DNA from: JBBSJZ01 sp041739875
GTDB taxonomy: Bacteria; Planctomycetota; Planctomycetia; Pirellulales; Pirellulaceae
NCBI GenBank assembly: GCA_041739875.1
Contig: JBGSNA010000333.1
Location: forward strand, 1 to 64,000
Reading direction: 5' to 3'
DNA length: 64,000 nt
Part shown: one piece after another, positions 32,674 through 42,536 of the stretch
Position numbering within the stretch: position 1 is the first letter of the stretch
Layout of the letters: each line of letters begins with the position of its first letter
Position numbers and translations under genes: made by a program
The notes under the pieces: generated by a model
Database searches by the model: none
What the model was told of the DNA's origin: nothing
The model's input: only the letters and a program-made list of their open reading frames with translations

Positions 32674-35600
32674 ATGTCGATTCGCCCCATCCACCGTCTA
32701 CTCGTTGCCAACCGAAGCGAGATTGCCACGCGGGTTTTCCGCAGCGCCACTGAACTTGGCATCCGAACGGTGGCGATTTATTCCAACGAAGACCGCTACG
32801 CGTTACACCGCTTCAAAGCGGATGAGGGCTATCAAATCGGCAAGCCGGGGGAGCCGATTCGATCCTACCTCAACATCGATGCTATTGTCGATTTATGCGT
32901 GAAACACGGAATCGATGCGGTGCACCCAGGATACGGATTCCTTTCCGAGAACCCCGAGTTTGCCCGTGCCCTCGAGTCGGCGGGCGTGCTGTTTATCGGT
33001 CCGAGTGTCAAGTCACTCGAGTCTCTCGGCGACAAGACGAGTGCTCGCGCGTTGGCTGAAGCGGCTGGGGTGCCAGTCCTCGGGGGAACCAACAAGGCTC
33101 TGAAGGACTTCGACGAGGCGAAGCAAGTGGCTCAATCGCTTGGTTACCCCATCATTGTCAAAGCGGCAAAAGGTGGGGGCGGGCGTGGGATGCGGGTCGT
33201 CGAGTCACCCGACAAACTCGAGGCCTCTCTTGAAGCGGCTCAACGCGAATCGAAAACAGCGTTCGGCAGCGACGAGTGCTTTATCGAGCGATTCGTTCGG
33301 GCCGCCCGCCACCTCGAAGTCCAATTGATCGGCGACCGTCATGGAAACCTCAAGCACCTCTACGAACGTGACTGCAGCGTCCAACGTCGTCACCAGAAAG
33401 TCGTTGAGATCGCACCGGCACCGAATCTCGCACCATCGATTCGCGAAGAGCTTTGCGAAGCCGCGCTGAAGATCGGTCGCCAAGTCGGCTACGAGAATGC
33501 GGGTACCGTCGAGTTTTTGTATGACGTGGATGCGAAGAAGTTTTTCTTCATCGAAGTCAATCCACGCATTCAAGTCGAACACACGGTCACCGAAGAAGTC
33601 ACGGGATATGACATTGTTCGCACCCAGATTCTTGTAGCTCAAGGCTATGCACTGGACAGTGAAGAAGTCGGTTTACCTCCGCAGTCAGAAATTCGCACCA
33701 ACGGTTTCGCATTGCAGTGTCGTGTAACAACCGAAGACCCCGCGAATCAATTTCGTCCAGACTATGGCCGAATCAGCCATTACCGATCGGCGGCAGGACT
33801 TGGTATTCGGCTTGACGCGGGGACCGCATTCAGCGGCGCGGTAGTGAATCCGTTCTATGACTCGATGCTCGTGAAAGTGACTGCTCGAGCACGGTCACTC
33901 GCCGAAGCATCGCGCCGCATGGATCGATGTCTGCAAGAGTTTCGCATCCGAGGCGTGAAGACGAATATTCCGTTCTTGATTCGGATGATCAACCATCCGA
34001 TCTTCTTGGCGGGCGAAGCAACAACCCGGCTGATTGACCAAACGCCTGAATTGTTCGAATTGCCGAAGCGCCGTGACCGAGCCACCAAGATTTTGACGTA
34101 TCTTGCCGAGACAATCGTCAACGGCAATTCGCTCGTTGCTGGTCGGCCGATCGCAACGCGACGCGAACTTGCCCCCGTTCCCTCTTTTCCGGTGGCGGAG
34201 AAACATCCCGAAGGAACTCGCGACATTTACCGTCGCGAAGGTACGGATGGACTCGTGAAGTGGATCCGCAACCAGAAGGGACTGTTGATTACCGATACGA
34301 CGATGCGTGACGCACACCAATCGTTGCTCGCGACACGTGTTCGCACCTTTGATATGCTGCAAATCGCGCCGGCCTATTCGCATTTAGCACCGAGTCTGTT
34401 TTCACTTGAGATGTGGGGCGGTGCAACATTCGACACGAGCATGCGGTTCCTCAAAGAGTGTCCGTGGCAACGACTGGCTGACATCAGCGACGCAGTGCCC
34501 AATATTCTGACTCAAATGCTGCTGCGGGCGAGCAACGCGGTTGGCTACACGAACTATCCGGACAACGTGGTGCGTTTGTTTGTCCGTGAAGCGGTTCAAG
34601 CCGGCATGGATGTGTTCCGCGTATTCGATGCGTTGAACTGGGAAGAGAACATGCGAGTCGCGATGGACGCGGTACTCGCCGAAGGCGGTATCTGTGAAGC
34701 ATCAATCTGCTACACCGGCGATCTGCAGAATCCCAAACGAACCAAGTACGACGTCAAGTATTACGTCACACTTGCGAAGCGACTCGAATCCGGCGGCGCT
34801 CACTTGCTTGCGATCAAAGACATGGCGGGATTATGCAAGCCGGGTTCTGCCGTGCTACTGATGCGAGCGCTGCGAGAAGAAGTCGGTATCCCGATCCACT
34901 TCCACACGCACGATACCGCCGGCATTCAGGCGTCGTCCATTTTAGCAGCGGCCGGCGAAGGCCTTTCGATCGCTGACGCGGCCCTCGCGCCGATGTCCGG
35001 TGGTACCAGCCAAGTGAATCTCAACACGCTTGTCGAAGCACTGCGGTTTACCGATCGTGCGTCCAATTTGAACACCGATGCATTGACGCAATTGGCAACG
35101 TACTGGCAAGCCGTGCGTGAGTTTTATCTGCCGTTCGAAAGCCAAGTGTTGCCAGCCACCGGTGACCTCTACGAACACGAAATGCCTGGCGGTCAATACA
35201 CGAACTTGTACCAACAAGCTCGCGCACTCGGACTGGCGGATCGCTGGTCCCAGATTTGTCGTGCTTATGCGGACGTGAACGAACTGTTCGGTGATATTGT
35301 GAAAGTCACCCCGACGAGCAAGGCCGTGGGCGACATGGCGTTATTCCTCGTCGCAAATGAACTCAGTGCGAAAGAAGTGCTCACGACCGACCGCGCTCTC
35401 GCGTTCCCGGCCAGCGTCATTGATCTGGTCGGTGGTCGCATGGGGCAACCTCCAGGCGGTTTCCCCGATGATGTCATCCGTGTCATTCTTGGCGATCAGA
35501 AACCAGTGCTTACGCGTCCCGGCGAGTCGCTTCCGCCAGCGGACCTCGATGCTGCCAAGACGACGGCGTCCGACCTGACGGGCGAACCACCAACTGATCG

Positions 35601-36126
35601 CGATGCAGTCACCTATTTGCTTTACCCGAAAGTTTTCGAGGAGTTCACGAATCACCGAGCCACCTATGGCGAAGTGGATACGCTACCGACACCCAACTTC
35701 TTTTATGGTCAAACGCCAGGTGAAGAAATTGCGGTCGATATCGAAAAGGGGAAACGGCTCATTGTGAAGTATCTTGCGGTGGGTCAACCGCATCCTGATG
35801 CGACACGGACAGTGTTCTTTGAACTCAATGGCCAACCGCGTGAGATTACTATCGTGGATCGCTCTCTTGAGCCGGACACGAAAGCCTCGATCAAAGCGGA
35901 TCCCAAAGATCCGTCACAAGTCGCTGCCTCGATGCCAGGAATGGTGATCACAGTAGCCGTGAATGAAGGCGATAAAGTCAAAGAAGGACAAAAGTTGATG
36001 GTGCTCGAAGCAATGAAGATGGAAACGACCATCAATTCACCACTGACAGGAACCGTTGTTGGAATCCAAACGCCAGCGGGTACTCAAGTCGAAGCAGGCG
36101 ACCTTCTCGTGAGCATCAAACCATGA
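32674..36126 (+). CDS. pyc: Pyruvate carboxylase
   Basis: A 1150-residue single-chain pyruvate carboxylase (alpha4 type) that makes oxaloacetate from pyruvate, bicarbonate and ATP. Order: biotin carboxylase with ATP-grasp (about 1-450; GGGGRGMRVV, FFIEVNPRIQVEHTVTEEVTG), carboxyltransferase TIM barrel (about 530-830; TTMRDAHQSLLATRVRT, GYTNYPDNVV, HFHTHDTAG with metal-binding His residues), allosteric linker, and C-terminal biotinyl domain with EAMKM (biotin lysine 1115). Length is standard and all modules are complete. ATG start, monocistronic. Divergent from accD, which may allow shared regulation of anaplerosis and lipid synthesis. Confidence 0.97.
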   Translation: MSIRPIHRLLVANRSEIATRVFRSATELGIRTVAIYSNEDRYALHRFKADEGYQIGKPGEPIRSYLNIDAIVDLCVKHGIDAVHPGYGFLSENPEFARALESAGVLFIGPSVKSLESLGDKTSARALAEAAGVPVLGGTNKALKDFDEAKQVAQSLGYPIIVKAAKGGGGRGMRVVESPDKLEASLEAAQRESKTAFGSDECFIERFVRAARHLEVQLIGDRHGNLKHLYERDCSVQRRHQKVVEIAPAPNLAPSIREELCEAALKIGRQVGYENAGTVEFLYDVDAKKFFFIEVNPRIQVEHTVTEEVTGYDIVRTQILVAQGYALDSEEVGLPPQSEIRTNGFALQCRVTTEDPANQFRPDYGRISHYRSAAGLGIRLDAGTAFSGAVVNPFYDSMLVKVTARARSLAEASRRMDRCLQEFRIRGVKTNIPFLIRMINHPIFLAGEATTRLIDQTPELFELPKRRDRATKILTYLAETIVNGNSLVAGRPIATRRELAPVPSFPVAEKHPEGTRDIYRREGTDGLVKWIRNQKGLLITDTTMRDAHQSLLATRVRTFDMLQIAPAYSHLAPSLFSLEMWGGATFDTSMRFLKECPWQRLADISDAVPNILTQMLLRASNAVGYTNYPDNVVRLFVREAVQAGMDVFRVFDALNWEENMRVAMDAVLAEGGICEASICYTGDLQNPKRTKYDVKYYVTLAKRLESGGAHLLAIKDMAGLCKPGSAVLLMRALREEVGIPIHFHTHDTAGIQASSILAAAGEGLSIADAALAPMSGGTSQVNLNTLVEALRFTDRASNLNTDALTQLATYWQAVREFYLPFESQVLPATGDLYEHEMPGGQYTNLYQQARALGLADRWSQICRAYADVNELFGDIVKVTPTSKAVGDMALFLVANELSAKEVLTTDRALAFPASVIDLVGGRMGQPPGGFPDDVIRVILGDQKPVLTRPGESLPPADLDAAKTTASDLTGEPPTDRDAVTYLLYPKVFEEFTNHRATYGEVDTLPTPNFFYGQTPGEEIAVDIEKGKRLIVKYLAVGQPHPDATRTVFFELNGQPREITIVDRSLEPDTKASIKADPKDPSQVAASMPGMVITVAVNEGDKVKEGQKLMVLEAMKMETTINSPLTGTVVGIQTPAGTQVEAGDLLVSIKP

Positions 36127-36167
36127 CATAATCAGCGTACCCGCGGACGCGATCCTTGCTGAGCTGA

Positions 36168-36617
36168 GCGACTAGGCACGGCCCAGACGCGCAAGACATA
36201 TTTGCGTCACGGGGTTTGAGAGCCTCTCTTTGGAGTGAATCGCCTTATGCACTCGCGAAGTGGAAGAAATGGTCCGCTTCAAAGAACGAGAAGACGCTCT
36301 CATCAGCCTATGCGTTGATTGCGTCGTGGCTCGTCCAAGATGCTGGTGCAGTTCCCCAAACATGCATCAACGAAGCGCTCGCTGCGATCGAGTCTTCGAT
36401 TCACGAAGCTCCCAATCAAACGCGTCACACTATGAATCAAGCGCTGATTGCGATTGGTATCTACGGCGAACAAGATCGCAAACGCGTTTATCGAGTGGCG
36501 AAGAAAATTGGCAAAGTCGACGTTGACCATGGCCAAACAAACTGCAAGACACCCGACGCCTCTACCTACATTGACCGTGCGCTTGCCACGGGCCGACGTA
36601 AAGCGGGCGTCTGTTAA
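36168..36617 (+). pseudogene. 5'-truncated AlkD-like DNA alkylation repair gene
   Basis: The open frame after the TGA at 36165 has no good start (TTG 36216 is the only candidate). Its product resembles only the C-terminal half of HEAT-like DNA alkylation repair proteins: SLWSESPYALAKWKKWS, a helical middle, then the family-like ending KVDVDHGQTNCKTPDAS. Full-length relatives are about 220-240 residues, so the N-terminal half is missing. It lies 40 bases behind pyc in the same direction. Could be a relic, or less likely a small helical protein still expressed from TTG. Confidence 0.55.
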
Positions 36618-36638
36618 CTCTGTGTTGCATAGAAATTG

Positions 36639-36806
36639 TTAAGACAAAGACGGTTTGTAGATGATCTTGGTGCCTTGTGCGCCTCGATCAACGGTTGGAA
36701 TCAAGTCCTCAAGTGACGTTGCTGTGATGGGCCCCATTTCTAAAACGCCATCAATCGACACCGCACCTCGGCATTCGCCCTTATAATGCGATGCGTTGAG
36801 AGATCG
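36639..36806 (-). pseudogene. Possible gene fragment of about 56 codons
   Basis: A minus-strand frame bounded by stops reads like protein (GAVSIDGVLEMGPITATSLE, then a KIIYKPSLS end) but has no start codon. I recognise no family. It lies tail to tail with the AlkD-like remnant and may be part of the same decayed stretch. Low confidence. Confidence 0.2.
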
Positions 36807-36863
36807 CTAAGTATCCGTCACTGTCGCGGGTCCCTAACCAATCGTCCTTTAGAAGAAGCGAAA

Positions 36864-38555
36864 ATGTCAAGCTTACTTGCCAGTCGTCGTCGATTTCTTT
36901 TTAGCGGGATTGGTCTTTCAACACTGCACGGGTTCGCGATTCCGGTATGGGCCAAATCGGAGGAGTTGCGGACGGATGTTGTCATTATCGGCGGAGGATT
37001 GGGTGGATGCGCAGCTGCGATCGCTTGTTTACGAAATGGATTGCGAGTGATCATCACCGAACCGACCGAATGGCTCGGTGGTCAAATGACAAGCCAGGGC
37101 GTTCCTCCCGACGAACACGCGGCCATTGAGACGCATGGTGCAAATCAATCGTATCGAGATTTTCGTAGTCGCATTCGAGAGTACTATCGTCGTCACTATC
37201 GGCTCACGGACGAAGCCAAACGCACAGCCTACTTCAATCCAGGACGCGGAAGTGTTTCCCGACTGTGCTGCGAACCTCGAGTTGCTGTTGCCGTGCTCGA
37301 GCAGACGCTGCAGCCATACCTCGCGAATGGGCAACTTCAAATCTTGCGCGAATGCACGGCTGTTGAGGCAGATTGCGAAGGGGATCGGGTACGATCGGTT
37401 CGCGTGACATCCATGCGTACTGGCGACTCCACGCAATTGGTTGGAAAGTACATTATCGATGCGACGGAACTTGGCGACCTCTTGCCTTTAACAAAAACTG
37501 AATTTGTATCGGGTGCGGAGGCGAAATCAGAAACAAATGAATTGCACGCGGCCGCTGTCGCCAACCCGGACAACCAGCAGGCGTTCACCGTTTGTTTTGC
37601 GATCGAATATGACGCCAGCGGCGAACACGTGATTGACCAGCCCAGCACCTACGATTTCTGGCGCCGCTACGTCCCGGCGTTGACTCCACCTTGGTCAGGT
37701 CGATTGCTGGATCTCACGTATTCCAATCCAAGAACGCTGAGTCCGAAGCTTCTCGGATTCGATCCAACGGGCGCGGCGACACCGGGTGCATTAAATTTAT
37801 GGAATTATCGGCGGATCATTGATCGTCAGCAATTCGCACCGGGGCAATTTGAAAGCGACATCAGCCTCGTGAACTGGCCACAGAATGACTATCTGCTCGG
37901 CAATCTTGTCGGCGTCTCGCCCGAGCAGGCTCAGCAACATGTGGAGCAAGCAAAACAGCTTAGCTTTTCGTTGCTTTACTGGTTGCAAACCGAAGCACCA
38001 CGATCCGATGGCAAAGCTGGTTTTCCGGGACTGCGGCTACGGTCGGATCTGATGGGGACTGCAGATGGCATGGCGATGTCGCCCTACATTCGTGAATCGA
38101 GGCGGATTCGAGCTGAATTCACTGTGCTCGAGTCACACGTTGGTAAGGAGAATCGCCAATTGCTTTATGCCGATCGCCCCGAATCGCAAGCGGCGGAACG
38201 ATTCCCGGACAGCGTCGGCGTGGGGAGCTATCCCATCGATCTGCATCCAACCTCCACTGGCGACAACTACATCGATTTTGAAACCTATCCATTCCAAATC
38301 CCACTGGGATCGCTCTTGCCCATTCGCGTCGAGAACTTATTACCGGCGTGCAAAAATATCGGCACCACTCACCTCACCAGCGGTTGCTACCGGCTACATC
38401 CCGTCGAGTGGGGAATTGGCGAGGCCGTGGGATGCTTGATCAGCTACTCCATTCAAAATGGCGTTACACCAAGAGCCGTTCAAGGCAAGTCACATTTGGA
38501 GCGGTTCCAAAGTTGGATTATCGCTCAGGGCGTCGAGATTGAGTACCGTGGATAA
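36864..38555 (+). CDS. Exported FAD-dependent oxidoreductase
   Basis: A flavoprotein of about 563 residues of the FAD_oxidored (PF12831-like) group, common in planctomycetes. I chose ATG 36864 because it begins MSSLLASRRRFLFSGIGLS, a twin-arginine-like signal (SRRRFLF) ending near VWAKS; the frame is open upstream to 36786 without added homology. The dinucleotide-binding motif GGGLGGCAAA follows within VVIIGGGLGGCAAAIACL, then WLGGQMTSQG. The C-terminal NIGTTHLTSGCYRLHPVEWGIGEA matches the family's substrate/FAD cap. Predicted periplasmic, with folded FAD-loaded export. Substrate unknown. Confidence 0.9.
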   Translation: MSSLLASRRRFLFSGIGLSTLHGFAIPVWAKSEELRTDVVIIGGGLGGCAAAIACLRNGLRVIITEPTEWLGGQMTSQGVPPDEHAAIETHGANQSYRDFRSRIREYYRRHYRLTDEAKRTAYFNPGRGSVSRLCCEPRVAVAVLEQTLQPYLANGQLQILRECTAVEADCEGDRVRSVRVTSMRTGDSTQLVGKYIIDATELGDLLPLTKTEFVSGAEAKSETNELHAAAVANPDNQQAFTVCFAIEYDASGEHVIDQPSTYDFWRRYVPALTPPWSGRLLDLTYSNPRTLSPKLLGFDPTGAATPGALNLWNYRRIIDRQQFAPGQFESDISLVNWPQNDYLLGNLVGVSPEQAQQHVEQAKQLSFSLLYWLQTEAPRSDGKAGFPGLRLRSDLMGTADGMAMSPYIRESRRIRAEFTVLESHVGKENRQLLYADRPESQAAERFPDSVGVGSYPIDLHPTSTGDNYIDFETYPFQIPLGSLLPIRVENLLPACKNIGTTHLTSGCYRLHPVEWGIGEAVGCLISYSIQNGVTPRAVQGKSHLERFQSWIIAQGVEIEYRG

Positions 38556-38630
38556 CGGAGTACGAGTAGGATAAAGGCGATGACGCAGCGTTCAAAACCG
38601 AACACCATGAACCGTAATCGATTGACGTGA

Positions 38631-40634
38631 ATGACAAGTATGGATCGTATTTCATTACTATCACTGCTGATTAGTTGTTGGACTTGTGTCGCAAATGGCC
38701 AAACGCCGTCCAAAGCGGATGACGGTGCGTTGCGAGAACAGTTGATTCCGCTGGTTTCGGCTCATGGCGGGGAAGTAGCGGTGACCATCGAGCATCTGGC
38801 ATCGGGTGATTCGTTTCGCTATCGAAGCGATGTCGTCATGCCGACCGCGAGTTTAATCAAGCTGCCGTTGATGGTTGCTGTCTACCATTCGGTCGGGCGC
38901 GGCGAGCTCAACCTTGAGACGCCTATCATTCTTCGAGAGGACGACAAAGTTGCTGGCTCGGGGATTCTCACTGATCATTTCTCCGCTGGCGCGACGATGC
39001 CGTTGCGTGACTATGTCCGTTTGATGATTCGAGATTCCGACAACACCGCCACCAATGTCGTCATCGACCAGGTGGGTCTCGCCGCGACGGCCGACTTGAT
39101 GGAATCGCTTGGTATGAGCAACACCAAGTTACATTCGAAAGTCTACCGCGGCGACACGTCCATCTTCGCCGCACGCAGCAAACAGTTCGGGATCGGTAGC
39201 ACGACCGCCAACGAGATGGTATCGCTACTCAGAATGCTGCATAAGCAGAAGCTTGGTGACGAATCGAACACACGTTTGATGATGGCGCACCTCGCTTCGT
39301 GCGATGATCGAAGCAAGCTCGCGCGCTACTTGCCACCTGGGACGAAAATCTTTCACAAGACCGGCGCAATCGGCAACTGTCGCACCGATGCGGGTATCAT
39401 CGAGACAGCCACAGGGCCCGTTGCGGTTTGCGTATTGACCAACAAGAACACCGACCAAACATGGAGTGACGAAAACGAAGCTGAACTGTTGTGCTCGAAG
39501 ATCGGACGCGTCATCGTCGAGCGTTTTGGTCACATCGAGTCCAACTCGACATTGCGTCATGGATCGACGGGGCTGTTGGTCGAAGCTCTCCAACGAACTC
39601 TCAATGCACGGCTCGATCCGTCACCAGGCTTGAGTGTCGACGGTGACTTCGGCTCCGGCACGGAAGCAGCCGTCAAACGATTCCAGAGCTTGCATCAGAT
39701 TGAACCCTCCGGCGCACTCGACTCAGCGACTTGGAAACAGCTTGGTGCCCTCGTTGAGGAGACACCGCTCGCTGAGGAAGTCGACCATTTCAATACAAGG
39801 GTCGCCCAGCTTCCCAAACAACCATCTCCCGCGATCGACGATCCACCGATGGTAACCTGCAAAGCCTGGTTCGTTGCCAACGGAGAAACGGGGGCTGAGC
39901 TCAGCGGCTTTGGTGCCAACGAACGTCGTGCTCCGGCGAGCACGACGAAAATCATGACGGCGCATATCGTGGTGCAGATGATCGCAAGCGATCCGAGGAT
40001 TGCTAAAGAAGTCGTGACTTTCAGCGAAAACGCGGACAAAACTAGCGGATCATCCAGCGCGCTCCGAGCTGGCGAACAAGTCACCGTCTCGGAGTTACTC
40101 TACGGATTAATGTTGCCTTCCGGTAACGACGCCGCCATCGCGATTGCGGAGCATTTTGGAGCGAGACTGCAACCAGAACTTCCGAACGAAAACGCCAACT
40201 CGGTCGCCAGCTTTGTCGACAAAATGAATCAGACCGCTAAGTCTCTGGGAATGAATTCCACACACTTTCGCAACCCCAACGGACTCCCCGACGACCAGCA
40301 TGTGACGACGGCATCGGATCTTGCTCGGCTAGCGTTTGCGGCGTCCCAGGAAGAGCTGTTCCGCCGCGTCGTGGCAACTCGCCAGCACGCTTGTGAGGTA
40401 CAAAGCCAGCAGGGTTATCGCCGAACCGTCGTTTGGAAAAACACGAACCAATTGCTGGATGTCGATGGTTACACCGGCATGAAGACAGGAACGACAAATG
40501 CTGCGGGTGCCTGCTTGGTGGCCATGGGAACACGCGATGGAAAGTCAAGAATTGTCGTTGTGCTCGGTTCTTCTGACTCGCATGCTCGCTATGTCGATGC
40601 CAAAAATCTATTTCGTTGGTCACTCAATCGGTAG
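38631..40634 (+). CDS. Beta-lactamase-like / PG-binding / D-Ala-D-Ala carboxypeptidase fusion
   Basis: A 667-residue exported protein with a Sec signal in the first 24 residues and three modules. Module 1 (about 30-300) has a class A beta-lactamase-like fold with SLIK (74-77), SDN (136-138) and KTG (243-245), but I find no omega-loop Glu166 equivalent (first Glu after 163 is at 195). Module 2 (about 305-370) is a peptidoglycan-binding PG_binding_1 domain (LQRTLNARL, DGDFGSGTEAAVKRFQ). Module 3 (about 405-667) is a DacA-like carboxypeptidase with STTK (437-440), SGN (497-499) and KTG (618-620). Two active-site serines thus share one chain. Likely periplasmic cell-wall remodelling. Its 3' end overlaps the convergent antiporter gene by 11 bases. 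Confidence 0.9.
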   Translation: MTSMDRISLLSLLISCWTCVANGQTPSKADDGALREQLIPLVSAHGGEVAVTIEHLASGDSFRYRSDVVMPTASLIKLPLMVAVYHSVGRGELNLETPIILREDDKVAGSGILTDHFSAGATMPLRDYVRLMIRDSDNTATNVVIDQVGLAATADLMESLGMSNTKLHSKVYRGDTSIFAARSKQFGIGSTTANEMVSLLRMLHKQKLGDESNTRLMMAHLASCDDRSKLARYLPPGTKIFHKTGAIGNCRTDAGIIETATGPVAVCVLTNKNTDQTWSDENEAELLCSKIGRVIVERFGHIESNSTLRHGSTGLLVEALQRTLNARLDPSPGLSVDGDFGSGTEAAVKRFQSLHQIEPSGALDSATWKQLGALVEETPLAEEVDHFNTRVAQLPKQPSPAIDDPPMVTCKAWFVANGETGAELSGFGANERRAPASTTKIMTAHIVVQMIASDPRIAKEVVTFSENADKTSGSSSALRAGEQVTVSELLYGLMLPSGNDAAIAIAEHFGARLQPELPNENANSVASFVDKMNQTAKSLGMNSTHFRNPNGLPDDQHVTTASDLARLAFAASQEELFRRVVATRQHACEVQSQQGYRRTVVWKNTNQLLDVDGYTGMKTGTTNAAGACLVAMGTRDGKSRIVVVLGSSDSHARYVDAKNLFRWSLNR

Positions 40635-42303
40635 CGTCCTTCAAGTTGCGGCCCCAAAGACGCATGCACACCACGAGCGCTAGCAACTGGATGGGCAGTA
40701 AATACCACACCGAGACACCCAGGCCGATCGGTAGCGTCCCGAGGGCAACACTGATGATCGCAGCCAGCGCCGCATAGGGAGCCTGAGTCCAAACGTGCGT
40801 CAAATGATCACATCCAGACGATTGCGATGAAAGAATCGTGGTGTCAGAAATCGGCGAGCAATGATCGCCAAACACGGCCCCTGAGAGAACTCCTGCGATG
40901 CTCGCCAATAAGACGGGATCACTCCATGACAAATCACCGTCCAGCTGACTCATCTTGCACACTAACGGAATCACCATCGGCAGCAGGATCCCCATTGTCC
41001 CGTAACTGGTACCGGTGCAGAAAGCGACAACCGCGGCGAGGAGAAACGAAACAGTGGGCATCAAGGCAGTCGAGAAATTCTGGCTTGCGGAACCGCCCTC
41101 CAAGCTATCGCTTGAGAAGAGCCCCGCCAAATAATCCGCTGCGTACAAACGATGATCTTGAAATTGATACGGGCTTGATGATGTCTCGCCGTGCACCGCT
41201 CGGTCCGAAGTCATGCGTGACAATGCCGAAGCGGTCCAAAGTACGGCGACTGCGGGCAAGATGACACGAACGCCGCGCGCAGCACCTTCGGTTAACTGAG
41301 ACCACGGCAGCGTGCAAAACGCCATCGGCAAGCCCAACGCGACCCCTAAGCCAGCCAACGCTCCGTATTGCAAGGCAACACTCGAGCTCGCTGCGCCGAG
41401 GACTTTGCGAACCCATGCCAATCCACTTAATTCGCCGGGTGCGCCGCTTGCGACTTGCTCGGCGATTGCTTGCTGCCCAGTCACAAAGAGGGCTGAAATG
41501 ACGACTAGGAGCATGGTGGCAATTGGGATTACCGCCAAAAGCCAACGATGTCGATGATGGTCGCCACCCTCATCCTCATACACCTCCGCTTGCGGTGAAC
41601 TCGCCGCAAGGCACTCGAGTTCGGCGCGGTGCATCGATCCCAAATCCCGCTGCATCATCACTGAAATCGGAACCAAAAATAGCGACGTCAACACATAGAA
41701 ACGATACGGAATGCTGTAAATGAATACCTCAAATGCCGTCGAGGCATCGAGCCCACTGGCAACGAGTCCATCGCTAATGTACTCGATCTCAACGGCGATC
41801 CACGTTGACACGAAGGCCAAGCTGGCTGTTGGTGCGGCGGTCGAATCAATGATATAGGCCAGCTTCGCACGCGAAATTCGAAGTCGGTCGTAGAGCGGAC
41901 GAAGCGTGCTGCCAAGCAAAATCGTGCTCGCGTAATCATCAAAAAAAATCGCTATCCCCATCAGCCAAGTGACCAGCTGGCCGCGGCGACGTGTCCGTGC
42001 AAACGGAATCAAACCATCAATCAGCGACCGCATCGCACCTGAAGCGGTGATGACGCCAACCATTGCCCCCATCGCGATTGTGAACGAGTACAGCCGCATC
42101 TTCCCCGGGTCGATCAACGTCGGCCACAGGTGCGTTTCCCACGTTTGATACAACGCAGTGAATGGGTTTCCGTTGGCCATCAACAAAGATCCCGCGAAGA
42201 CGCCAACGATCAACGAGATCACAATGCGGCGAGTCAGCACAGCCATGGCAAACGCGACCAGCACTGGCGTCAAGATCCAGGCACCATACGGATGTTCGCT
42301 CAT
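40624..42303 (-). CDS. NhaC-family Na+/H+ antiporter-like membrane transporter
   Basis: A 559-residue polytopic inner-membrane protein with about 11-13 hydrophobic segments. Family wording includes FFDDYASTILLGSTLRPLYDRL near residue 115, AFVSTWIAVEIEYI, CTGTSYGTMGILLPMVIPL and GDHCSPISDTTILSSQSSGCDH near the end, as in NhaC-like antiporters and related planctomycete transporters. Expected to exchange sodium (or an organic cation/acid) for protons; the ion is not determinable from sequence. Starts at ATG and stands alone, convergent with the penicillin-binding fusion gene. Confidence 0.9.
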   Translation of the reverse strand: MSEHPYGAWILTPVLVAFAMAVLTRRIVISLIVGVFAGSLLMANGNPFTALYQTWETHLWPTLIDPGKMRLYSFTIAMGAMVGVITASGAMRSLIDGLIPFARTRRRGQLVTWLMGIAIFFDDYASTILLGSTLRPLYDRLRISRAKLAYIIDSTAAPTASLAFVSTWIAVEIEYISDGLVASGLDASTAFEVFIYSIPYRFYVLTSLFLVPISVMMQRDLGSMHRAELECLAASSPQAEVYEDEGGDHHRHRWLLAVIPIATMLLVVISALFVTGQQAIAEQVASGAPGELSGLAWVRKVLGAASSSVALQYGALAGLGVALGLPMAFCTLPWSQLTEGAARGVRVILPAVAVLWTASALSRMTSDRAVHGETSSSPYQFQDHRLYAADYLAGLFSSDSLEGGSASQNFSTALMPTVSFLLAAVVAFCTGTSYGTMGILLPMVIPLVCKMSQLDGDLSWSDPVLLASIAGVLSGAVFGDHCSPISDTTILSSQSSGCDHLTHVWTQAPYAALAAIISVALGTLPIGLGVSVWYLLPIQLLALVVCMRLWGRNLKDATD

Positions 42304-42536
42304 TGGACTGATCCAGCATGATAGTTGAGGACTGACTCACTCCACTTAAGAGACGGGTGAGACGGAGGACTTCTCAGCCTGAGTTATGGTATCGTCCATG
42401 TCACGGCAACAGAACTTCAAATTCTATTTTGGCGAATGGGCAATCCTACGCGACTTTTGCGTCGGTGCAATCGATGCCCTTGTTCTTCTATCCCATGGTT
42501 GTCGCTGAGTTGCGGATCACTAGCCAACGAACTGGT

